This document shows, piece by piece, positions 14,565-19,471 of a DNA stretch of 19,471 nucleotides. The stretch comes from an uncultured Lysobacterales bacterium (GTDB taxonomy: Bacteria > Pseudomonadota > Gammaproteobacteria > Xanthomonadales > SZUA-36), in contig CALJWY010000297.1 of assembly GCA_937974465.1 (NCBI GenBank), positions 1 through 19,471 of the forward strand, in the 5' to 3' direction. Within the stretch, counting starts at the first letter, position 1. Each line of letters opens with the position of its first letter. The notes under the pieces are model-generated. The model searched no databases and had not been told where the DNA came from. It saw only the letters and a program-made list of their open reading frames with translations. The position numbers and the translations under genes were made by a program.

Positions 14565-15488
14565 TTAAGCAATGGGGATTACTTTCTGTAACCGATCCAA
14601 TGCCTTCGACACGTTTGTACCCAGCGCGATCACGTTGGCTCGTTTGAGTTGATCATAGGTTTCCACTGAGGCCCGCCCACCGAGGAAAACCGGGACTTCG
14701 GTTCCAGCCGTTAAAGCGGGAATACGTTTCTCCAGGGTTTCAAATTCAGGTAGCAAAAGCCCGGAGAGAATAATTGCCTGGCATCCCGTTTTTCGGCAAG
14801 CGGCCGGTAATTCTTCCAACGGCATGTCAGCTCCCAGGGAAATTGTGCAGTACCCGGCCATGTTGGCTGCCAGTGCAAATAACAGGAGCCCGGTTTCATG
14901 CCGGTCGCCGGGAAGACAGGCCATCAACAATTTGGGGCCATTCTGAGATTTAACCCGGTGATGGAATCTTGCACCGAGTTTATTGCGCAGGTAAAAACAA
15001 AAAAAATGTTCTTCGGCAATACTGCCTTCACTCTGTTCCCACCTTCGCCCCAGTTCGGTCAACAGCGGTGTCAGTAACTTATCGGTCACATCATCGATTG
15101 CATACAATGCGAGAGCTTCGCCATAAACCTCTTCGAGACCAGCCTCATTAAACTGGATAACGGCAGACACCATCCTATTAAGGTAACGTTTCCAAAGACC
15201 CTCAACAATGGCCTCGCCTGTGGGGTTTGCACTTTCAGCCTCGAGTTGAGCTTTGATCTGCCCAATTCGCATTCCACGGTCGAGCAGACCTACTGCATGC
15301 GTTATCAGGTCAATATGGGCCTGCGTATACAAGCGATGGCCGCTGGCTTTGCGGACCGGCTCAAACAACCCGTAACGACGCTCCCAGGCACGTAAAGTGA
15401 TTGCATTGACACCCGTCAGTTCCGATACAGTGCGTATCGGGTACAGGGCCGTCTCTGCAGATTCGATATTCTTTTCTAATTCACTCAT
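14565..15488 (-). CDS. LitR/CarH-family MerR regulator with cobalamin-binding photoreceptor domain
   Basis: A 307-residue protein: an N-terminal MerR winged helix (about 16-84; IRTVSELTGVNAITLRAWERRYG), a helical bundle with the cap motif W150-x9-E160-H161, and a B12-binding domain with D195-x-H197-x2-G200, S242-x-L244 and G270-G271. In Thermus CarH these hold adenosylcobalamin; light breaks the Co-C bond, the tetramer falls apart and DNA is released. All cobalamin-binding signatures are present, so B12-dependent light sensing is likely. The residue after the cap Trp is Glu151, where Thermus CarH has His132, the ligand of its photoproduct, so photochemical details may differ. It heads the ten-gene lipid operon and probably represses its own promoter (see 15564-15601). 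Confidence 0.9.
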   Translation of the reverse strand: MSELEKNIESAETALYPIRTVSELTGVNAITLRAWERRYGLFEPVRKASGHRLYTQAHIDLITHAVGLLDRGMRIGQIKAQLEAESANPTGEAIVEGLWKRYLNRMVSAVIQFNEAGLEEVYGEALALYAIDDVTDKLLTPLLTELGRRWEQSEGSIAEEHFFCFYLRNKLGARFHHRVKSQNGPKLLMACLPGDRHETGLLLFALAANMAGYCTISLGADMPLEELPAACRKTGCQAIILSGLLLPEFETLEKRIPALTAGTEVPVFLGGRASVETYDQLKRANVIALGTNVSKALDRLQKVIPIA

Positions 15489-15563
15489 TGGGCAGCTATT
15501 CCGTTCGTGATTTGGTTGAAAGACAGGCTTTAAAAACTACACATGGCTTTATCCTTAAATAAT

Positions 15564-15601
15564 AATACATTTCTTATACATTAGTAAACAAATGATTTAA
15601 A
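15564..15601 (-). promoter_or_regulatory. Predicted photoreceptor-operon promoter with LitR/CarH-type operator
   Basis: On the minus strand TTTAAA (15596-15601) and TATAAG (15573-15578) form a -35/-10 pair with a 17-bp spacer, ahead of the photoreceptor gene. Read on the plus strand, three ACA half-sites lie directly over the spacer and -10: AATACA (15564-15569), TATACA (15575-15580) and TAAACA (15585-15590), starting 11 and 10 bp apart. CarH operators are direct repeats of about 11 bp with a T-x2-ACA core, so this fits dark-state autorepression by occluding RNA polymerase. The first half-site lacks the leading T. Confidence 0.5.
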
Positions 15602-15786
15602 GTTATACGTGTTCTCTTAGATCTTGCACATATCGGTCCTAAGTTAATAAAGTCTGAAAATAGATATATATTGGATTAGTATCAATAGCTAAAGAACATT
15701 ACGAACATCTTGCAAAATTCAATACCCCGCGGTTATCCGGGGCCCAACACCTTCAGAAAACCCTCGAAGCACGGCTCTCAAAAATT

Positions 15787-15819
15787 GTTTTTTATAATTG
15801 TGCGTTTTTTATACACAAT
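15787..15819. promoter_or_regulatory. Palindrome and direct repeats upstream of the CIA30-like gene
   Basis: ATTGTG (15797-15802) and CACAAT (15814-15819) form a perfect inverted repeat with an 11-bp spacer. GTTTTTTATA occurs twice, at 15787-15796 and 15804-15813, with a 17-bp period. A TATATT -10-like hexamer follows at 15837-15842, without a good -35. An activator or repressor site for the CIA30-like gene is plausible. The spacing does not fit CRP. TGTGCG (15799) to TATACA (15810) also has an 11-bp step, so a degenerate photoreceptor site is possible. Confidence 0.3.
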
Positions 15820-15870
15820 CAAATTAACCTTGCTTATATATTAAGAATAAGAAATACGTCGAGACGAGGA

Positions 15871-16347
15871 GTGGTAAGATCAGCGAATATGAAAATTGGC
15901 GCCTGGCATACAATTAATGACACCGTAATGGGCGGAGAGTCGAGCAGTGAGTTGGTGGCGACCAAGGAAGGCTTGCTCTTTCACGGCCAACTTTCACTTC
16001 AGAACAATGGCGGCTTTGCGTCAGTCCGCGCCCTGGTCGCAGAAGATCTGGCCAACTCCACGGGCATCCGGCTAACTGTAAAAGGTGATGGGCGTGACTA
16101 TCAGGTTCGCCTTCGCCAGGATCGCAATTTCGATGGTGTCTCCTGGGCGTACAGCTTTTCAACCGACGGTTCGATCCAGGTCATTGAAGCGCTCTACCCT
16201 GACTTCGAACCAGTATTCAGGGGCAGAAAACTGCAGGATGCCGGCGCATTGGAAGCCGCGATGATCGCGCAGATCGGTTTTTTGATCGCGGACAGGATCG
16301 AGGCGGAGTTTTCGCTTTCAATCCTCGACATTCAAAGCATTCGCTAG
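15871..16347 (+). CDS. CIA30-like protein (NADH:ubiquinone oxidoreductase intermediate-associated 30 family)
   Basis: A 158-residue single-domain protein, no signal peptide. The CIA30 opening WHTINDTVMGGESSSEL (residues 12-28) and the strand FHGQLSLQNNGGFASVRA are clear, as is the later DGRDYQVRLRQD segment. Bacterial CIA30 proteins have a galactose-binding-like beta-sandwich fold and unknown function; some lie next to photolyase genes. The start is uncertain: GTG at 15871 gives the longest form but has only a weak GAG upstream, while ATG at 15889 begins just before the domain and has GAGGAG 17 bases away. It is divergent from the photoreceptor operon and convergent with the TIGR02450 gene 22 bp away. 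Confidence 0.82.
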   Translation: MVRSANMKIGAWHTINDTVMGGESSSELVATKEGLLFHGQLSLQNNGGFASVRALVAEDLANSTGIRLTVKGDGRDYQVRLRQDRNFDGVSWAYSFSTDGSIQVIEALYPDFEPVFRGRKLQDAGALEAAMIAQIGFLIADRIEAEFSLSILDIQSIR

Positions 16348-16369
16348 CGCAGAAAAGAGACCATAGGTT

Positions 16370-16585
16370 TCACAGCCAGCCAGTGATCCACTGCTCGCTG
16401 TCTCTTAACACCCGCCAGTCAATTGCATAGGTGGATCGAGTCAGGACCGCCTCAATCTCGCAATCGAGAACCCTACCGTCCTCGTCGTACTTTACCTTGC
16501 TCACCAGGAAATGCTTTTCTTTGCGCTCAGGATTAACCCTGGTCCATTTGCTGTTAAGAAGTTTCTTTGCGCTTAATGCGTTCAT
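16370..16585 (-). CDS. TIGR02450 family Trp-rich small protein
   Basis: A 71-residue soluble protein with the family pattern: a start like MNALSAKKLLNSKWT, then ERKEKHFLVSKV and a C-terminal AIDWRVLRDSEQWITGW with three tryptophans. The function is unknown; in many proteobacteria and cyanobacteria the gene lies near photolyase or cryptochrome genes. GGGA is 5 bases before the ATG. It follows the SOUL gene by 38 bp and is probably co-transcribed with it and the peroxidase. Confidence 0.9.
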   Translation of the reverse strand: MNALSAKKLLNSKWTRVNPERKEKHFLVSKVKYDEDGRVLDCEIEAVLTRSTYAIDWRVLRDSEQWITGWL

Positions 16586-16623
16586 TGAATCCCGACACCT
16601 TCGGTTAGCCAGGCCCGCATAAG

Positions 16624-17238
16624 TCAGGGCGCCAGCGCCACCAGGATTTCATTGCGCCGCATGAACCATGGCGTAAACGGTGCGTCATAGCGGGCCCATA
16701 CTGGCTCGCCGACCACCTCCCACCCATTCCGCTCAATCCAATCCTGCAACTGAGCCAGATGTTTCTGATAACGTTCTGCGCTCCACCCTCCCGAGTAACG
16801 AACAGCTGCGGCCCGATAGGCCGGGATCTCCCTGAGCACAACTGCAGGATCGACCGGTACAGGAATCGTATCCATGGTATATGCAGCCGGCATCATAAAA
16901 CTCACGGCCCAGCCTTGCCCCGCTGCGCGCTGACCCACGGGGGACGTCATGGCAATTTTCTCTGCTTCCCGCTTCTGGGACACCGGCGCCGTCATCGCGA
17001 TTTTGTCGCGGCGCGTATTGTCTCCGGAAATGTAATTGAACAACTTCCGAAACGCAGCGCTGGAAGCGTCCTCAAACCCGCCGCTCACGACAACCTCGGC
17101 CACAATTGAGGACGTATAGTCCCGAACCTCGAACTCGTCTTGCTGCAGAGTGACCTTGTATTCAGCCTCCTCAGCTGCCAGCGATTCAACTGTCATAGCA
17201 GCCAGCAGCCCAATCCCGAGTACGGCAATAGACTTCAT
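16624..17238 (-). CDS. Exported SOUL-family haem-binding protein
   Basis: A 204-residue protein with a signal peptide (AVLGIGLLAAMTVESLAA, cleavage before EEAEY) and a complete SOUL domain: YKVTLQQDEFEVRDY at the start, IAMTAPV and IAMTSPV twice in the middle (a typical duplicated loop), and a C-terminal ARYDAPFTPWFMRRNEI. SOUL proteins bind haem or tetrapyrroles weakly; bacterial ones are often found beside photoreceptor-linked genes. A periplasmic porphyrin-binding role would make sense under photo-oxidative stress, since free porphyrins make singlet oxygen; that is inference. It starts 5 bp after the peroxidase stop, so it is in the same operon. Confidence 0.92.
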   Translation of the reverse strand: MKSIAVLGIGLLAAMTVESLAAEEAEYKVTLQQDEFEVRDYTSSIVAEVVVSGGFEDASSAAFRKLFNYISGDNTRRDKIAMTAPVSQKREAEKIAMTSPVGQRAAGQGWAVSFMMPAAYTMDTIPVPVDPAVVLREIPAYRAAAVRYSGGWSAERYQKHLAQLQDWIERNGWEVVGEPVWARYDAPFTPWFMRRNEILVALAP

Positions 17239-17243
17239 CCGCC

Positions 17244-17783
17244 CTACCTGCCCAGCGCCAGCTCAACAGCAGCAACCAGGTCCGCGTCATAAGGTTTGGT
17301 GCGCGGACTGAAGTCCTTGATCAACCCTCCATCACGACCGATAAGGTATTTGTGAAAATTCCACGTCGGGTAGGTGCCTGCGGATTCAGCAAGGGCCGCA
17401 TAAAATGGATGGGCATTGTCTTTCTTAACCGAGGTCTTTTCGAACATCGGAAACTGAACGCCATAGGTAAGCCGGCAGAATTCTTCGATCTTTTCCTCGC
17501 TGCCGGGCTCCTGGCCCATGAAGTCATTGGAAGGAAAGCCCAATACCACCAGGCCTTCGTCACCATACTGCTCATACAGCTTTTCAAGACCATCGTATTG
17601 TGGCGTATTGCCGCACTTTGATGCCGTGTTAACGATTAGAAGCACTTTGCCCTCATAGCTCTCGCACAAATTAACCTCATCGGTTGATGCAAGCCTCCTG
17701 AAGTCCTGATCGAGGAGGTCACTATCGCACGCCATGGCGGGCAGGCTGGCCAGAAATAGTAATGATGTCAGTAATATTTTCAT
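17244..17783 (-). CDS. Exported glutathione-peroxidase-like protein with altered active site
   Basis: A 179-residue thiol peroxidase of the GPx fold with an N-terminal signal (LLTSLLFLASLPAMA, possibly a weak lipobox ending at Cys19). The peroxidatic Cys57 lies in NTASKCGNTPQYDGL, and Trp141-Asn142 of the catalytic tetrad is present (TWNFHKYL). However the usual FPCNQF is FPSNDF (83-88): the tetrad Gln is Asp87 and the resolving Cys is Ser85. Activity could be reduced, or another Cys (40 or 103) may resolve. It is expected outside the cytoplasm, reducing peroxides, perhaps lipid peroxides. AAGGA precedes the ATG. It leads an operon with SOUL and TIGR02450 genes, with operator-like repeats upstream. 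Confidence 0.9.
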   Translation of the reverse strand: MKILLTSLLFLASLPAMACDSDLLDQDFRRLASTDEVNLCESYEGKVLLIVNTASKCGNTPQYDGLEKLYEQYGDEGLVVLGFPSNDFMGQEPGSEEKIEEFCRLTYGVQFPMFEKTSVKKDNAHPFYAALAESAGTYPTWNFHKYLIGRDGGLIKDFSPRTKPYDADLVAAVELALGR

Positions 17784-17808
17784 TTAAGTATCCTTTGTTC
17801 TGATATGG

Positions 17809-17825
17809 TGTACATTTATTGTACA
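17809..17825. promoter_or_regulatory. Predicted LitR/CarH-type operator upstream of the peroxidase gene
   Basis: TGTACA at 17809-17814 and TGTACA at 17820-17825 are exact direct repeats with an 11-bp period. They overlap TACAAT, a minus-strand -10 candidate (17818-17823), for which no good -35 is visible. TGTACA is the core of many LitR/CarH boxes and 11 bp is the CarH repeat step, so occlusion of the peroxidase promoter in the dark is likely. Confidence 0.5.
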
Positions 17826-17851
17826 GCTATTCTGATAATTTAACACCTATT

Positions 17852-17891
17852 TAAACGCTATATGGACATTATTGTACAATTAGCGTATCGT
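17852..17891 (+). promoter_or_regulatory. Predicted folX-folE promoter with operator repeats
   Basis: TGGACA (17863-17868) and TATCGT (17886-17891) form a -35/-10 pair with a 17-bp spacer, 38 bases before the folX ATG. The half-sites TAAACG (17852), TGGACA (17863) and TGTACA (17873) overlap it, 11 and 10 bp apart, the same 11/10 step as at the photoreceptor promoter. TTGTACAA at 17872-17879 is also a perfect palindrome. Confidence 0.45.
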
Positions 17892-17928
17892 TATTGTTCT
17901 ATTAATTAATTACCCGCAGGATTCAAGC

Positions 17929-18363
17929 ATGTCAGAACGACGACAATTCGCCAGCAGGCCAGCTCGGCCATCAAGTGCGACAATTAACATACGGAATTTG
18001 CGTTTGCGCACTTTCATAGGGTTCAATCCCGAGGAAAAAACCAAGAAGCAGGATGTGGTCCTGAATATCGAAATTCATTACGCCATTGGAGATTCGGTAT
18101 TGCAGGACCAGGTCGATGGTGCCCTCAATTATAAGACGATCACCAAGCAGGTGATCAGTCATGTAGAGCATGGTCGGTTTCTGTTGCTGGAAAAATTGGT
18201 AGCAGATGTACTCGGCATCTGTAGTGACCACCCTTCTATTCATTCTTCGAGCGTCACGATTGACAAGCCGCATGCACTGCGTTTCGCAGATTCGGTTTCC
18301 CTGACGCTCACGTATCATGCTGAATCAGTCGGCACCCACAAATTTCTGGAGAAAGCATCATGA
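17929..18363 (+). CDS. folX: Dihydroneopterin triphosphate 2'-epimerase (FolX)
   Basis: A 144-residue member of the FolB/FolX tunnelling fold. It follows E. coli FolX closely: INIRNLRLRTFIGFNPEE, then QDVVLNIEIHYA, ALNYKTITKQVISHVEHGRF with LLEKL, and IDKPHALRFADSVSLTL. The signature ARP/RPSSAT leader is short and polar. FolX epimerises dihydroneopterin triphosphate to the monapterin form, leading with FolM to tetrahydromonapterin. AGG lies 8 bases before the ATG (17918-17920). It overlaps folE by ATGA, so both are co-translated; FolE makes the FolX substrate. Distinguishing FolX from FolB rests on the LRLRTFIG pattern. Confidence 0.93.
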   Translation: MSERRQFASRPARPSSATINIRNLRLRTFIGFNPEEKTKKQDVVLNIEIHYAIGDSVLQDQVDGALNYKTITKQVISHVEHGRFLLLEKLVADVLGICSDHPSIHSSSVTIDKPHALRFADSVSLTLTYHAESVGTHKFLEKAS

Positions 18364-19058
18364 GTGCAAAACCTGATTACATTAACCTGCCCGCTCGCAC
18401 GACGCTTGGCAATGACGGGCTAAGCGCTGAAGCGCTACTCGTGCGGGACGCCCTGCTGGCGCATGGCCTGGAAACACCAATGATTGACACAGGCATGAGC
18501 GCAGAACAGAAATATGACCGCATCCGCAACCTCATGGTAGATGTGGTCGAAACCCTGGGGCTTGACCTGAGCGATGACAGCCTTGCTGAAACACCCCACC
18601 GGATTGCCAAAATGTATGTGCACGAGATATTTTCCGGCCTGGATTACCACCACTTTCCAAAGTTGTCGTTGATTGACAACAAGATGGGCGCAGACGAAAT
18701 GGTGAAAATACGCGATATCGACCTGACCAGCACCTGTGAGCATCACTTTGTCACCATTGACGGACAAGCCAAGGTTGCCTATATCCCGCATGAAAAAATC
18801 ATTGGCCTGTCCAAGATCAACCGAATAGTAAGGTTTTTCGGTCAACGACCACAGATCCAGGAACGCCTGACACGCCAGATACTGGTTGCCATGCAGACTC
18901 TTTTGGGCACCAAGGACGTTGCAGTAAGCATCGATGCCACGCATTACTGCGTCAAATCGCGTGGCGTGATGGATACCAACTCGCAAACGAGCACCACCGC
19001 ACTGGGCGGTTGCTTTAAGGAGAACATCCACACACGGGCTGAGTTTCTTAACCCGTGA
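18360..19058 (+). CDS. folE: GTP cyclohydrolase I (FolE)
   Basis: A 232-residue enzyme almost co-linear with E. coli FolE. It makes dihydroneopterin triphosphate from GTP, the first step of folate and pterin synthesis. The zinc-ligand motif TSTCEHHF, the GLSKINRIVRFF segment, QERLTRQI and the second Cys in HYCVKSRG are all present, followed by SQTSTTALGG. It has about 15 additional N-terminal residues. It is coupled to folX by an ATGA overlap. The predicted operator upstream suggests extra pterin production under light, possibly for folate antennae of photolyase; another folE copy may exist elsewhere for housekeeping, which the window cannot show. Confidence 0.96.
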   Translation: MSAKPDYINLPARTTLGNDGLSAEALLVRDALLAHGLETPMIDTGMSAEQKYDRIRNLMVDVVETLGLDLSDDSLAETPHRIAKMYVHEIFSGLDYHHFPKLSLIDNKMGADEMVKIRDIDLTSTCEHHFVTIDGQAKVAYIPHEKIIGLSKINRIVRFFGQRPQIQERLTRQILVAMQTLLGTKDVAVSIDATHYCVKSRGVMDTNSQTSTTALGGCFKENIHTRAEFLNP

Positions 19059-19106
19059 AAACGGCCGCCTGCATCAGAAAGCCGTGCTAAGCCTGGCGCC
19101 TGTCTT

Positions 19107-19128
19107 CCGCCAACAAGACTGTTGGCGG
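19107..19128. terminator. Hairpin between convergent folE and PEP-CTERM genes
   Basis: CCGCCAAC (19107-19114) and GTTGGCGG (19121-19128) form a perfect 8-bp GC-rich stem with a 6-nt loop, 49 bases after the folE stop and 26 bases from the end of the convergent PEP-CTERM gene. There is no T-run on either side, so it is a probable but non-canonical bidirectional terminator. Confidence 0.4.
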
Positions 19129-19153
19129 TGTGAGTCCCCCGGGCGCTTACAAT

Positions 19154-19384
19154 CTATCCAGCAAGCGCCTTCCTCTTGTGCCGGACGTATACTGTAATCA
19201 TCAGGGTACCGGACAATAACAGCCAGAAAGTTGAGGGCTCCGGTGCTACCGAAACGGATAATAACGGGTCATTGGGATTGTCCTGACTCTTACCCTGCCC
19301 GTTATCATGCTCAGCGTTTGCAGCACTGGATAACATGACCGTAAGAAATGCGGTTTTTATAAGACCCCCCATTAGCTTTTTCAT
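19154..19384 (-). CDS. Small PEP-CTERM sorting-domain protein
   Basis: A 76-residue exported protein: a signal peptide (TAFLTVMLSSAANA, then EHDNG), a very short polar mature part (about 25 residues, rich in Asn, Asp, Gly and Gln), and a full PEP-CTERM tail (VAPEPSTFWLLLSG, a transmembrane segment, then RHKRK). Exosortase (EpsH/XrtA) would cleave at PEP and deliver the protein to the surface or matrix. AAGGAG is 6 bases before the ATG. No exosortase lies in the window. Because almost nothing remains between signals, it may be a structural or decoy peptide rather than an enzyme. Confidence 0.9.
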   Translation of the reverse strand: MKKLMGGLIKTAFLTVMLSSAANAEHDNGQGKSQDNPNDPLLSVSVAPEPSTFWLLLSGTLMITVYVRHKRKALAG

Positions 19385-19471
19385 ATATTCTCCTTATCAA
19401 AATTTTTGTAAAGTATTGTATTTGAACGCTCATCTATTACGTTTTCAATGTTTTGACTAAGTGCCTTGATG

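Larger units (their letters stand above)
15489..15870. other. AT-rich divergent intergenic region
   Basis: This 382-bp spacer separates the photoreceptor operon from the CIA30-like gene and holds no convincing ORF. It contains the predicted photoreceptor promoter with operator-like repeats (15564-15601), a direct pair GAACAT (15694-15699, 15703-15708), a GC hairpin CCCCG/CGGGG (15725-15742), and the palindrome and repeat cluster at 15787-15819. Its AT-richness contrasts with the flanking genes, as expected for a regulatory region with room for additional promoters or a small RNA, though I cannot define one. Confidence 0.55.

Noticed and set aside
15797..15819. CRP site
   Set aside because: The TGTG and CACA halves are separated by 11 bases, not the 8 expected for CRP.
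18435..19031. 198-codon minus-strand frame opposite folE
   Set aside because: FolE on the plus strand is unmistakable; this frame is its antisense shadow.
19385..19471. Sigma-54 promoter before the PEP-CTERM gene
   Set aside because: AGGCAC is present on the minus strand but the GC of the -12 element is missing at the required distance.

Overview
The window looks like a piece of a gammaproteobacterial chromosome. FolE and FolX are close to their E. coli counterparts, a quinone-stress cluster mirrors the E. coli yqjF/yqjG/yhaJ/yhaK neighbourhood, and glutathione-based enzymes are present. A small PEP-CTERM protein suggests an environmental, probably aquatic, exopolysaccharide-producing lineage. 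No IS element, phage gene, CRISPR array, tRNA or rRNA was recognised.

Layout. (1) 1-355: no protein gene; a possible small transcript with a terminator-like end lies at the extreme left. (2) 356-1516 (+): a solitary MtaA/CmuA-type uroporphyrinogen-decarboxylase-family protein. (3) 1739-5622 (-): a redox/quinone-stress operon, in transcription order DoxX, pirin, glutathionyl-hydroquinone reductase, and a CDGSH/glutamate-synthase-like flavoprotein. A LysR regulator (5730-6644, +) is divergent from it. (4) 6648-15488 (-): a tightly packed ten-gene operon headed by a MerR-type regulator with an intact cobalamin domain (LitR/CarH photoreceptor family). It continues with a short CFA-type methyltransferase, DUF2878, DUF1295, a DUF6134-like secreted protein, lipocalin, acyl-CoA desaturase, FAD oxidoreductase, DUF1365 and a full-length CFA-synthase-like protein. 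Gaps are at most 18 bp and several stops and starts overlap. (5) 15871-16347 (+): a CIA30-like protein divergent from the operon. (6) 16370-17783 (-): an exported glutathione-peroxidase-like protein, a SOUL haem-binding protein and a TIGR02450 Trp-rich protein. (7) 17929-19058 (+): folX-folE, overlapping by ATGA. (8) 19154-19384 (-): a mini PEP-CTERM protein.

How it fits together. Regions 4-7 look like one light/photo-oxidative-stress island. The regulator carries the Trp-x9-Glu-His cap motif and all three cobalamin motifs of AdoB12 photoreceptors. ACA-type half-sites spaced 10-11 bp, the geometry of CarH operators, lie over the regulator's own predicted promoter and twice in the 145-bp region between the peroxidase and folX. 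The inferred model is dark repression and light induction of membrane-lipid remodelling (desaturation, methylation/cyclopropanation, lipocalin), peroxide and haem handling, and pterin synthesis that may feed folate antennae of photolyases or cryptochromes encoded elsewhere. Region 3 is a separate electrophile/quinone response under its own LysR protein. All functions are read from sequence by eye; no database search was run.
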